DNA of 64,000 nucleotides, from NCBI GenBank assembly GCA_022819945.1, contig JAJEGI010000068.1, positions 39,600 to 103,599 of the forward strand. Reading direction: 5' to 3'. The position numbers and the translations under genes were made by a program. The stretch is from Candidatus Poribacteria bacterium (GTDB taxonomy: Bacteria > Poribacteria > WGA-4E > WGA-3G). The stretch's first letter is position 1; the number at the start of each line of letters is the position of its first letter. Of the stretch, positions 45,644 to 53,339 are shown piece after piece. The notes under the pieces were generated by a model. It had not been told where the DNA came from, did not search any database, and saw nothing but the letters and a program-made list of their open reading frames with translations.

Positions 45644-46132
45644 TTGATAAAACTGCAAGAATTCTGGCGAGGCGTGAGAGATTTTTGGAGAGTAGGGAAA
45701 ACAGGCTTCGCCCTTTTCCTAATCTCCCTCTTTGTTATTATCTACGGTTCCATCGCCTTGGATTATGAAACAGCGAAAGGCTGGAAAGGACATGAATCCG
45801 TTCAAAATGTCCTTGACGATATTTCAAACTTCATCCCGGTGGGTGCAGCCATAGTCGGGATGATAGTAGGAGGCATTGATTTCATCATGTTATTGTCAGA
45901 TTGGTATTATGACAGACGAGAAAAGCGCATTCGGGCAGCCGAAGCAGCAGCCGAAGCGAAAGGCAAAGCGGAAGGTAAAGCGGAAGGTAAAGCGGAAGGC
46001 ATTGCTGAGGGGCAGGCGAAGGTTTATAGAGAGATTGCTGACTGGGATCGGCGGAGAAAGGAAGCAGCCGCGCGCGGCGAAGAATTCTCTGAACCACCCC
46101 CCGGCGTGACACAAAACGGTTCTGAAGAGTAG
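45644..46132 (+). CDS. Small two-helix membrane protein with charged KAEG-repeat tail
   Basis: 162 residues, no recognised family. Two membrane helices (~21-39 and ~65-84) around a short loop, then a highly charged helical tail. Within the tail a 12-nt unit (GGTAAAGCGGAA and variants, 45959-46003) is repeated about four times, giving successive Gly-Lys-Ala-Glu residues. Start TTG 45644 has GGAGCGG at good spacing. It has its own promoter and terminator, so it is monocistronic. The repeat can expand or contract in frame, so the tail length may vary between strains. Confidence 0.6.
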   Translation: MIKLQEFWRGVRDFWRVGKTGFALFLISLFVIIYGSIALDYETAKGWKGHESVQNVLDDISNFIPVGAAIVGMIVGGIDFIMLLSDWYYDRREKRIRAAEAAAEAKGKAEGKAEGKAEGIAEGQAKVYREIADWDRRRKEAAARGEEFSEPPPGVTQNGSEE

Positions 46133-46141
46133 ACTAACGTT

Positions 46142-46180
46142 AGAGAGTCACCAACTTCCACACCCGGGGACTCTCTTTTT
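46142..46180 (+). terminator. Terminator of the KAEG-repeat protein gene
   Basis: AGAGAGTC (46142-46149) pairs perfectly with GACTCTCT (46169-46176), followed by further T residues to 46180. Confidence 0.8.
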
Positions 46181-46349
46181 ACTTTTACCGACACCCAAAG
46201 AACAGAAAAACCTTATGTCAGAAGCAACGCAAACCTACCTCACCTAAGGACATGGGAACTGACATCGTCGCAGCCTTTCACAATGCCTACGAAAGCATTT
46301 TCTAATCTTTATTATTAACCCCACCTCCCACAATACCCAATTAAAAATA

Positions 46350-46378
46350 TTGCATGTCATCTGTTTTTGTGCTATAAT
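46350..46378 (+). promoter_or_regulatory. Promoter TTGCAT-N17-TATAAT
   Basis: TTGCAT (46350-46355), 17 nt, TATAAT (46373-46378). The same two hexamers with the same spacing recur at 60208-60236. Confidence 0.65.
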
Positions 46379-46468
46379 TTTGAGTAACTGTAGTTGATCT
46401 GATTTTTTCATGGAACAATACACAGACTCACCGAAATAAAGCACACCTATAAGCGAGAGGTCAAACCG

Positions 46469-46729
46469 ATGAAAGCACGCCGTAATACAACTAAACACGC
46501 TCTTGGTAAAGCGGATCTACTCGATCAGAAGTGGCTAACCTATTTTTTAGCGATAGTTCTTATTCTCCTTGTCCTTGTTTTTGTTGTTTTATTAACTCCT
46601 GCTTACAAGCGATACGTTGTTGATACCGTTAAATCTGTATTTTATGGCAAAAAAGGGAAAGCACCACGCCCGAAGGCGACACCGGTAAAATTTCAACAAC
46701 CCGCCCTCCCTGGTGGTTTAACGCTCTGA
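46469..46729 (+). CDS. Small single-pass membrane protein
   Basis: 86 residues, no recognised family. Basic N-terminus, one strong membrane helix (~25-46), a Lys/Pro-rich basic segment and a C-terminal PALPGGLTL. ATG 46469 has GAGAGG 8 nt upstream and a good promoter. It could start a short operon with the LptE-like lipoprotein gene 89 nt downstream. Confidence 0.55.
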   Translation: MKARRNTTKHALGKADLLDQKWLTYFLAIVLILLVLVFVVLLTPAYKRYVVDTVKSVFYGKKGKAPRPKATPVKFQQPALPGGLTL

Positions 46730-46818
46730 ACTTAAAACGCGAACGTCCTACAATTATCAGGTAAGAGACCCGAACAATACAAGTTGGATCGAATTTTCTG
46801 GCTAACTTGGAGATAAAA

Positions 46819-47337
46819 ATGTATAAAGCAATGTGCGTGTTAGTGCTGCTATTGGTATCGCTGAGCCTAATCTCTGGATGTGGTTATGTTTCTAAATCGG
46901 CATATCTGGAACATATCGATACGATCCGTATCACGCCTGTTGAAATTTTGGATGCAGATTTTGCTTACGATAACGCCTCCCAGCGACCTTACGATGAAGT
47001 GATTCATGAAAAACTGACACAGCGCTTCAATCGGAAATGGCGGGACGGAAACGATGCCGAATTTACGATGCGGATACAGGATTTTGATATACGGGAACAC
47101 AGTTATGGCCCCCAAGGCGAAGTCGAAATGGTGCGCATGACGCTGCAAATCGAGTACGAATTCCTTGACCGGGTTCGCAATAACATGATCGCCGAAACCG
47201 ATAACCATCTTCAAGTTCATGACTACTATGTTGTACCAGGCAGAGCTGAACCGATGGAAACCCGCGAGGAAGCCGAGAGGCGCCTTGTGGATGAACTCGT
47301 AGAAGACCTTTACAACCAACTTGCTGAACAGTGGTAA
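46819..47337 (+). CDS. LptE-like outer-membrane lipoprotein
   Basis: 172 residues from ATG 46819 (GGAG 6 nt upstream). Lipoprotein signal with lipobox LISGC. The mature part resembles LptE-type LPS-assembly lipoproteins: a GYVSKSAYLEHIDTIRITPV start, FTMRIQDFDIREHSYGPQGEVEMVRMTLQIEYEF strands, and a long C-terminal helix with RRLVDELVEDLYNQLAEQW. LptE plugs the LptD translocon for LPS. The next frame overlaps its 3' end, but the chosen start of that gene lies 29 nt downstream. Confidence 0.65.
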   Translation: MYKAMCVLVLLLVSLSLISGCGYVSKSAYLEHIDTIRITPVEILDADFAYDNASQRPYDEVIHEKLTQRFNRKWRDGNDAEFTMRIQDFDIREHSYGPQGEVEMVRMTLQIEYEFLDRVRNNMIAETDNHLQVHDYYVVPGRAEPMETREEAERRLVDELVEDLYNQLAEQW

Positions 47338-47366
47338 CAGAACGCAGCATCGGAGTCCTCGCGCGG

Positions 47367-48434
47367 ATGAAACGAAAAACATTACGCTTTTTTGACAAAT
47401 TTCATTTTTTCTCGCTCGGTACGTGTTTCCTTTGCAGTTTGATGCTGGTTTCATGCAGTGGAGAACACGGGAATTGGACGGCTGCCCAGCAGGAAGATAG
47501 ATATATCTATGGTGTGTGGCAGAGTGCTACTGCGAAAAAAGCAGAGCAGCTGATGCTGGAGGTGTCAGAAAACATAAAGCGTTCGTCAGGGATGGATGGA
47601 GAATCTTCAGAAACAGATCAAATCTTACAGACAACAGTTTCGCCGGAATTCCTTTTACCAAGCAATGGAGAATTATTGGGTTGGGTTCAGTCGCGGGCAC
47701 CTTCTACATATCACGGAAAAACCCTTTATCGCGATAGAGCTACTTCACCTGATCTTTACTACGCTTACGGTTTTGAACGGCAAGCCGAGGTCGAATACGA
47801 AACACCTCGATTCGGTTCAAAGCCCTTAATTTTGCTCGAAATCTTCGATATGGGAACGCCAGAAAACGCCTTCGGAATTTACAACTTTCACACCTACCCA
47901 CAAATGAAATTTGAGTGGGTCGGTGCCAAAGCACTACTTTCAGGCGGGTATCTCCGGTTTTCAAAAGGAAAGTATTTCGTTCAAATAGAGGGTTATGAAT
48001 TCGCCACCGGCATTCGTGAGGGGATGATTGCACTCGCGAAAGCCATCGCTGCACAGATTAAAGACCTACCTCCAGAACCACAAATGCTTACGCTACTTCC
48101 GACTGACAAAAAGATACATGGAAGCACCAAGTTATTCCGATCCAATTGGGCCTTACGCCAAATCTACAGCACATTACCTGTCAATGTGCCACAATTAACG
48201 GGGACAGCATTCGGAGTCTCCGCGCTCTATAAAAATAAAACCGATTCGATAAATTGGATGGATGCCCAAATTGTTTTCATCGTCCGTTTCCCAGACACCG
48301 CTACTGCGGAAGCTGCTTATACACATTACCGAGATGCCGTATATGCCCTAATGAAAGGGACTACTGGTTTTGAAAAAAGAACGGATGGAGCGATTCTTAT
48401 CAACGAACCTTCTGTTTCAATAGAGCCGAAATAA
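47367..48434 (+). CDS. DUF6599-like lipoprotein
   Basis: 355 residues from ATG 47367; a GTG 36 nt upstream overlaps the LptE-like gene. Signal peptide with lipobox LVSC. The body has two similar halves, the first with NGELLGWVQSRAPSTYHGKTLYR, LYYAYGFERQAEVEY and LILLEIFDMGTPENAFGIYNF, which I recognise as the DUF6599 pattern; the second repeats a VFIVRFPDTATAEAAYTHY module. Function unknown. It lies between an LptE-like gene and an amidohydrolase-like gene. Confidence 0.65.
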   Translation: MKRKTLRFFDKFHFFSLGTCFLCSLMLVSCSGEHGNWTAAQQEDRYIYGVWQSATAKKAEQLMLEVSENIKRSSGMDGESSETDQILQTTVSPEFLLPSNGELLGWVQSRAPSTYHGKTLYRDRATSPDLYYAYGFERQAEVEYETPRFGSKPLILLEIFDMGTPENAFGIYNFHTYPQMKFEWVGAKALLSGGYLRFSKGKYFVQIEGYEFATGIREGMIALAKAIAAQIKDLPPEPQMLTLLPTDKKIHGSTKLFRSNWALRQIYSTLPVNVPQLTGTAFGVSALYKNKTDSINWMDAQIVFIVRFPDTATAEAAYTHYRDAVYALMKGTTGFEKRTDGAILINEPSVSIEPK

Positions 48435-48446
48435 AGGAGTTTACGC

Positions 48447-49199
48447 ATGCGAGGCGATTTTGAAGCCTATCTTAATGATTCATTTCGTGATGAAAACGGT
48501 AAACTTGATTTAGCAGCGTTATTGGTGTTGGAAGACGAAGCCGACATGGATGTTGCTGTTATCATGCCGAACACTCAACCACTTCCCGAAAACAGTGAAC
48601 TTGCAGACGCGATTCGCGACAATCCGCGTGCTCTCGGTTGCGCACTTGTACATCCGACAGAACCGGAACCTGTTGAGCAGGTTAGATTGGCTGCCGAGAC
48701 GTGGGGAATGCGTGGGATTAAACTGATGCCTGCCGTTCACAACTACAATGTAGATAATCCTATCGTGCGTCCTGTGGTTGAGGCAGCGCGGGACTATGGA
48801 CTTATCGTCTCCATTCATTCTGGACCTAACAATTGCCATCCCAACCGCATCGGCACTGTCGCAAGTTGGGTGCCAGAAACGCCTGTTATCATGGATCACA
48901 TGGGGTTCCCAGACGATTTAGACGCGGGTATCTCTGTCGCAAAAGCGAATAAGAACGTCTCCCTTGGGACTACGATCTTACGGTTCCATCGCCGTTGGGG
49001 AACCGATCCTGACACCGTTGTGCCGACTGAAGTGAAAACCGCTGTTGATGAACTCGGACCTGAGCAGATCGTCTTCGGTTCTAATTTGCCGGAGTATCGT
49101 CCTATTCAGGTTATCAATGCCCTCAAGCGATTGGAGCTCGGTGATGATGCTGAGGCACTGATTTTCGGCGACAATCTTGCACGTATCTACGGGCTTTAG
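48447..49199 (+). CDS. Amidohydrolase-family (TIM-barrel) protein lacking several metal-binding residues
   Basis: 250 residues from ATG 48447, which has AAAGGAG at good spacing. The fold resembles Amidohydrolase_2: IKLMPAVHNYNVDNP, SIHSGPNN (His124), VIMDHMGFP (His151) and a C-terminal LIFGDNLARIYGL. The usual N-terminal HxH of the first strand is missing, and the metal-binding Asp of the GSD motif is Asn213 (GSNLP). An in-frame stop lies just upstream, so the HxH is not recovered by an earlier start. It may be a pseudo-enzyme, or use fewer metal ligands. Confidence 0.7.
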   Translation: MRGDFEAYLNDSFRDENGKLDLAALLVLEDEADMDVAVIMPNTQPLPENSELADAIRDNPRALGCALVHPTEPEPVEQVRLAAETWGMRGIKLMPAVHNYNVDNPIVRPVVEAARDYGLIVSIHSGPNNCHPNRIGTVASWVPETPVIMDHMGFPDDLDAGISVAKANKNVSLGTTILRFHRRWGTDPDTVVPTEVKTAVDELGPEQIVFGSNLPEYRPIQVINALKRLELGDDAEALIFGDNLARIYGL

Positions 49200-49233
49200 A
49201 TACGCCAAATCTTCGACGTATTTGGTGAGGAAA

Positions 49234-50316
49234 ATGAAGAGAACGCCCCTATATCATATCCATGAGTCCCTTAATGCCAAATTCACCGAATTCGGTGGCT
49301 GGGAGATGCCACTTCAATATAGCAGTATTGTTAAAGAACACTTGGCTGTGCGGACGACTGTCGGTCTGTTTGACCTATCGCACATGGGAGAATTCGAGAT
49401 TCGTGGACAGGGTGCAAACGAGTTGGTCCAAAAACTCAGCACGAACGACGTGGGACGTTTAACCGATGGACGTGTGTTGTATACCTTATTCTGTAATGAA
49501 ACAGGCGGGATCGTTGACGACCTCCTTATTTACCGGCACGCTGATAACCACTATATGCTTGTCGTTAATGCTGCCAACATTGAAAAAGATTTGAAATGGG
49601 TGGAAACCCACAATGATTCAGGCGCAGAAGTAAGAGATGTGAGTGAGAACACGGTCCTCATTGCCTTACAAGGTCCAAAGTCAATAGACCTTCTGAACCC
49701 TTTCGTCCCCGAACAGGATGTTTCTGAAATTTCGTTTTTTCGCTTTGCAGTAGACGAAGTTGCAGGTATCCCTACCACTATTTCACGAACTGGGTATACG
49801 GGTGAAATCGGTTTTGAGTTATACGTTAATGCAGACGATGCGGAAAATTTATGGAATGCACTCTATCCTGCTGTGATGGAAGCAGACGGACAACCCGTAG
49901 GGCTTGGTGCGCGCGACACCTTACGTCTTGAAGCCGGACTCCGCCTCTACGGCATGGATATGAACGACGACACAAACCCGTATGAAGTTGGTCTCGGTAA
50001 GTTCGTCAAATCCAAGAATCGCCAATTTATCGGCAAGAACGCGCTCCTTAGAGAAAAAAAGAAGGGGATTGCGAAGCAGATGATAGGTTTTCAGATGCTT
50101 GACCGTGCCGTCGCGCGTGCTGGTTATGCTGTCTATCAAGACGGTGAACGTATAGGTAGTGTGACGAGCGGGGCACCTTCGCCAAGCCTCAAATATGGTA
50201 TCGGCTTTGCTGCTGTCTCATCGCAGGCGATACCTGACGATGGAAAAATTGATATAGAGATTCGTGGGAAGATGCACCCCGCAAAAATTGCAAAAGTGCC
50301 TTTTATTTTAAGATAA
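49234..50316 (+). CDS. gcvT: Glycine cleavage system T protein (aminomethyltransferase)
   Basis: 360 residues from ATG 49234 (TGAGGA upstream); the frame's first start at 49177 lies inside the previous gene. Family features: FGGWEMPLQYSSIVKEH, FDLSHMGE, and GYTGEIGFELYV, GLGARDTLRLEAGL. GcvT moves the aminomethyl group from lipoyl-GcvH to tetrahydrofolate. The other cleavage genes, gcvH and gcvP, lie 2.6 kb downstream beyond the TPR protease gene. Confidence 0.95.
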   Translation: MKRTPLYHIHESLNAKFTEFGGWEMPLQYSSIVKEHLAVRTTVGLFDLSHMGEFEIRGQGANELVQKLSTNDVGRLTDGRVLYTLFCNETGGIVDDLLIYRHADNHYMLVVNAANIEKDLKWVETHNDSGAEVRDVSENTVLIALQGPKSIDLLNPFVPEQDVSEISFFRFAVDEVAGIPTTISRTGYTGEIGFELYVNADDAENLWNALYPAVMEADGQPVGLGARDTLRLEAGLRLYGMDMNDDTNPYEVGLGKFVKSKNRQFIGKNALLREKKKGIAKQMIGFQMLDRAVARAGYAVYQDGERIGSVTSGAPSPSLKYGIGFAAVSSQAIPDDGKIDIEIRGKMHPAKIAKVPFILR

Positions 50317-50340
50317 CCCTAACTTTTTGAGGTAATAAAA

Positions 50341-52542
50341 ATGAGACATAACACAAAATTTTTATTTTCCTTCCTAATGCTGGGATTATTGCTCTCACTC
50401 TCTTATGCACAGGAAACTGCCGAAGAAGCCGAGCCGCCCACGAAAACTGACTTAACCTCTGATAAAGCAAAAGAATCTACAGTACGCTTGGTCGGGTTTT
50501 CAAAAAGAGGATCCGAGTTAGGTATAGGTGGTGGCACGGGATTCTTTGTAGCACCGGATAAAATTGCAACAAATTTCCATGTTGCCGTAGGTGTATCTGG
50601 GCCTATCTTTGCCAAATTAAGTCACAAAGAAAAAATCTGGCCAGTGGAAGGTGTTGTGGCATTTGATATTGCGTACGATATCGCTATCCTAAAAGTAACT
50701 GGTGAAGGCACCCCACTATCTTTGGGGCATAGTGATATACAAATAGGCGAACCTGTTTTCCTCGTCGGATTCCCTTCTCCAGAAAGAAGATATACGATCA
50801 CCGAAGGCGTTATTGAAAAAATACGAGAAAATGATAAACGGTTTCAGACAACAGCTGAAGCTTATCCGGGAAACAGTGGCAGCCCAATGCTAAACAGTAA
50901 AGGAGAAGTCATCGGAATCCACTATGGCCATGACCCTGGCAATAGTCCTGTAAACGCAATCAAGGCGTTGCTTGCTAGTGCCACTTCAACGGAACCTTTG
51001 GATCAATGGCAGAAACGAAACGATATCCGCGCCTATGTCTACTTCGAGCAAGGGAAGGAAAAATATTATGACAGTGATGCTGAAGGGGCACTCGAAAATT
51101 TCAATAAAGCTATTGAACTTACTCCTGATGACGCTGAAATCTATAAATTTAGGGCGAAATCGAAAGTGAGACTTGAAGATTATCAAGCAGCAATAGAAGA
51201 CTATAATCAAGTAATCAAATTAAACCCCGATGACGCATCCGCATACAAAGAACGGGCGGAGGCAAAACGCAAATTGGGTAATCATGTTAGTGCGATGGAC
51301 GACTATAATCAAGTTCTCAAGCTAAATCCGAAGGATGCATTCACATACAGGGCAAGTGCTGATGCGAAGCAAAAAAATGGTGACCATGCTGGTGCGATCG
51401 AAGACTACAATCAAGCGATCAAGTTGAATCCTGAGGATGCCGAAGCCTACAAGAAGCGGGGAAAAGTAAAGGCTGAACTTGGAGATGATGTGGGAGCAGT
51501 AGAAGACTATAGTCAGGCTATCAAGCTAAACCCAAAGAATGTGTTTACATATAACGATCGCGCCAATACAAAACGCAAACTCGGCGACTATACTGGTGCG
51601 ATCGAAGACTACAATCAAGCGATCAAAAAACTTAAGGACGGCTCCTTTACCTACCAAACGTATACCGAGCACGGTTTGACAACAATTACGATTACGCCTG
51701 ACGATTCCTATGCCTACTACATCTATAATGATCGCGGTTTTGCGAAGCAAGCTCTCAACGATCATGCGGGTGCGATAGAGGATTTTACACACGCTATTCA
51801 ATTCAAATCCAATGATGCTTATGCCTATAACAATCGCGGTTGGGCAAAACGTGATCTTGGCGATCATGCGGGTGCGATGGAAGATTTCACGCATGCTATC
51901 GAACTCAAACCGGATGATGCTTACGGGTACAAAAATCGTGCCAGTGTGAAGAGCAAACTTGGCGACTATGCGGGTGCGATAGAGGACTATACACAAGCCA
52001 TCAAACTCAAACCGGATGATACCCATGTATATAATACATATAATAATCGTGGCTTCGCGAAGCGTAAACTTGGCGACCACACGGGTGCTATAGCAGATTT
52101 TACTCAAGCTATCAAGCTCAATCCTGATGATGCTAACGGATACCTTCATCGTGCGGAATTGAAGCGTGAGCTTAGCGACTACAAGGGAGCGGTAGAAGAC
52201 TATAATCAAACTCTCAGGTTAAACCCTAAGGATGTGTTTGCATACACAGGACGCGCCAATGTGAAGCGCAAACTTGGCGACTATGCCGGTGCGATGGAAG
52301 ACTATAATCAAGCTATTAAACTCAAACCGGATGATGCCTCTGTTTATCGTGGGCGTGGTATGGCAAAGGCTGGTCTTGGTGATCATGCAGGAGCGGTGGA
52401 AGATTTTACGAACGTTATTAAACTCAAACCGGATGATCCGAATGCATATCATCTTCGCGGACACTCAAAGCAAGACCTCGGACAAGAGGAGGCAGCGCAG
52501 ATTGACTTTGAAAAGGCAAAGGAATTAGAAACTGCACAGTAG
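50341..52542 (+). CDS. Secreted trypsin-like serine protease with a long TPR array
   Basis: 733 residues. Signal peptide (1-23), then an S1C/trypsin-2-type protease domain with a complete apparent triad: His80 (ATNFHVAV), Asp113 (AYDIAIL) and Ser179 (YPGNSGSP). From ~233 to the end run about a dozen TPR units of the form A-x-E-DYNQAIKLNPDDA-x-AY, with two units enlarged by inserts. GAGGT precedes ATG 50341. The protein would act outside the cytoplasm, with the TPR part as a partner-binding platform. High identity between units suggests recent expansion by recombination. There is no PDZ domain, unlike HtrA. Confidence 0.85.
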   Translation: MRHNTKFLFSFLMLGLLLSLSYAQETAEEAEPPTKTDLTSDKAKESTVRLVGFSKRGSELGIGGGTGFFVAPDKIATNFHVAVGVSGPIFAKLSHKEKIWPVEGVVAFDIAYDIAILKVTGEGTPLSLGHSDIQIGEPVFLVGFPSPERRYTITEGVIEKIRENDKRFQTTAEAYPGNSGSPMLNSKGEVIGIHYGHDPGNSPVNAIKALLASATSTEPLDQWQKRNDIRAYVYFEQGKEKYYDSDAEGALENFNKAIELTPDDAEIYKFRAKSKVRLEDYQAAIEDYNQVIKLNPDDASAYKERAEAKRKLGNHVSAMDDYNQVLKLNPKDAFTYRASADAKQKNGDHAGAIEDYNQAIKLNPEDAEAYKKRGKVKAELGDDVGAVEDYSQAIKLNPKNVFTYNDRANTKRKLGDYTGAIEDYNQAIKKLKDGSFTYQTYTEHGLTTITITPDDSYAYYIYNDRGFAKQALNDHAGAIEDFTHAIQFKSNDAYAYNNRGWAKRDLGDHAGAMEDFTHAIELKPDDAYGYKNRASVKSKLGDYAGAIEDYTQAIKLKPDDTHVYNTYNNRGFAKRKLGDHTGAIADFTQAIKLNPDDANGYLHRAELKRELSDYKGAVEDYNQTLRLNPKDVFAYTGRANVKRKLGDYAGAMEDYNQAIKLKPDDASVYRGRGMAKAGLGDHAGAVEDFTNVIKLKPDDPNAYHLRGHSKQDLGQEEAAQIDFEKAKELETAQ

Positions 52543-52579
52543 ATGGGGGGGTTACCGAACTAATGATATGGCAGAATTC

Positions 52580-52648
52580 TTAGCGGAAATTTGAGAATAT
52601 CAAGCACTTATCAAAAATGTTACACTTTCCGCTAAATTATTTTTTTTA
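52580..52648 (+). terminator. Terminator after the TPR protease gene
   Basis: TTAGCGGAAA (52580-52589) pairs perfectly with TTTCCGCTAA (52626-52635) across a 36-nt loop; then ATTA and a run of T. Confidence 0.7.
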
Positions 52649-52728
52649 TAATTGAGGACAGCTCGGAAAACGCTCGTGAAGTCATACACTGACTGGGTTT
52701 TTAACGAATTTTAAAAAATTACCAAAAA

Positions 52729-52759
52729 GCAAAAAAGATACCATTTGGTATCTTTTTGC
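52729..52759. terminator. Hairpin with A- and T-tracts, terminator-like
   Basis: GCAAAAAAGATACC-ATTT-GGTATCTTTTTGC, a 13-bp stem with one extra A. T-rich right arm and A-rich left arm let it work on either strand. It may be a second terminator or insulator upstream of gcvH. Confidence 0.6.
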
Positions 52760-52952
52760 AGAAAAATTACATTAGATTCGTGTTTGTCGGTCAGGACAAA
52801 CGACGTGAATTCCAGCAATCAGAACGAGATTACATATTTTAGGATTTCATATCATGTTCGCTTAGATCTCAGGTAGATTCAAGCGTTTACGCATTTGCAA
52901 ATATCATTATTTAGGAAATGCTTCAAGCATAGAACAAGAGAGAATTAATAGA

Positions 52953-53339
52953 ATGATTCCACATAACTTAAGATACATGGAAAGCCATGAATGGGCAAGG
53001 CAAGAGGGTGACATCGTCACTATTGGTATCAGCGACTATGCCCAATCCGAAATTCAGGATATTGTCTACGTCGAATTGCCGGAAGTCGGCACTGAACTCA
53101 CACAGAAAACAGAATTCGGTGTCATAGAATCTGTCAAAGCCGCATTCGATCTCTATGCACCTGTGAGTGGTGAAGTGATTGAGGTCAACGAATCGCTTCT
53201 TGACGCGCCAGAACAGGTCAATGAGTCTCCGTACGATGACGGGTGGTTCCTCAAAATCAGAATGACGGACCCGGGCGAACTTGACGAACTCCTTGATGCC
53301 GATAGTTACCAAGCACATATTGAGGCGGAGCATGCCTGA
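52953..53339 (+). CDS. gcvH: Glycine cleavage system H protein
   Basis: 128 residues. Lipoyl carrier of the glycine cleavage system; the lipoylated lysine sits in [21 protein letters not shown]-terminus [40 protein letters not shown] is canonical. ATG 52953 has only a weak purine-rich site. Its end overlaps the gcvP start (53332) by 8 nt, so H and P are co-translated. Confidence 0.95.
   Translation: MIPHNLRYMESHEWARQEGDIVTIGISDYAQSEIQDIVYVELPEVGTELTQKTEFGVIESVKAAFDLYAPVSGEVIEVNESLLDAPEQVNESPYDDGWFLKIRMTDPGELDELLDADSYQAHIEAEHA

Larger units (their letters stand above)
46133..46468 (+). other. Gap between the KAEG-repeat gene and the next small membrane protein gene
   Basis: 336 bp holding the terminator at 46142-46180, otherwise unremarkable sequence, and a promoter at 46350-46378. 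Confidence 0.6.
52543..52952 (+). other. Gap between the TPR protease gene and gcvH
   Basis: 410 bp with two hairpins (52580-52648 and 52729-52759). I looked for a glycine riboswitch ahead of gcvH and did not recognise one. Confidence 0.55.

Noticed and set aside
46867..47454. 195-codon minus-strand frame opposite the LptE-like gene
   Set aside because: Covers a well-supported lipoprotein gene on the plus strand and has no ribosome site or recognisable domain.
51526..52209. 227-codon minus-strand frame in the TPR region
   Set aside because: Repeated Ile/Phe-rich pattern is the mirror of the TPR repeats; the plus-strand protein is clearly real.
50341..52542. Regular ~102-nt repetition suggesting a CRISPR-like array
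   Set aside because: Period equals 34 codons and is in frame throughout; it is a TPR array. No CRISPR spacing found anywhere.
52780..52952. Possible glycine riboswitch before gcvH
   Set aside because: I looked for the tandem aptamer consensus and saw no matching stems or conserved core.
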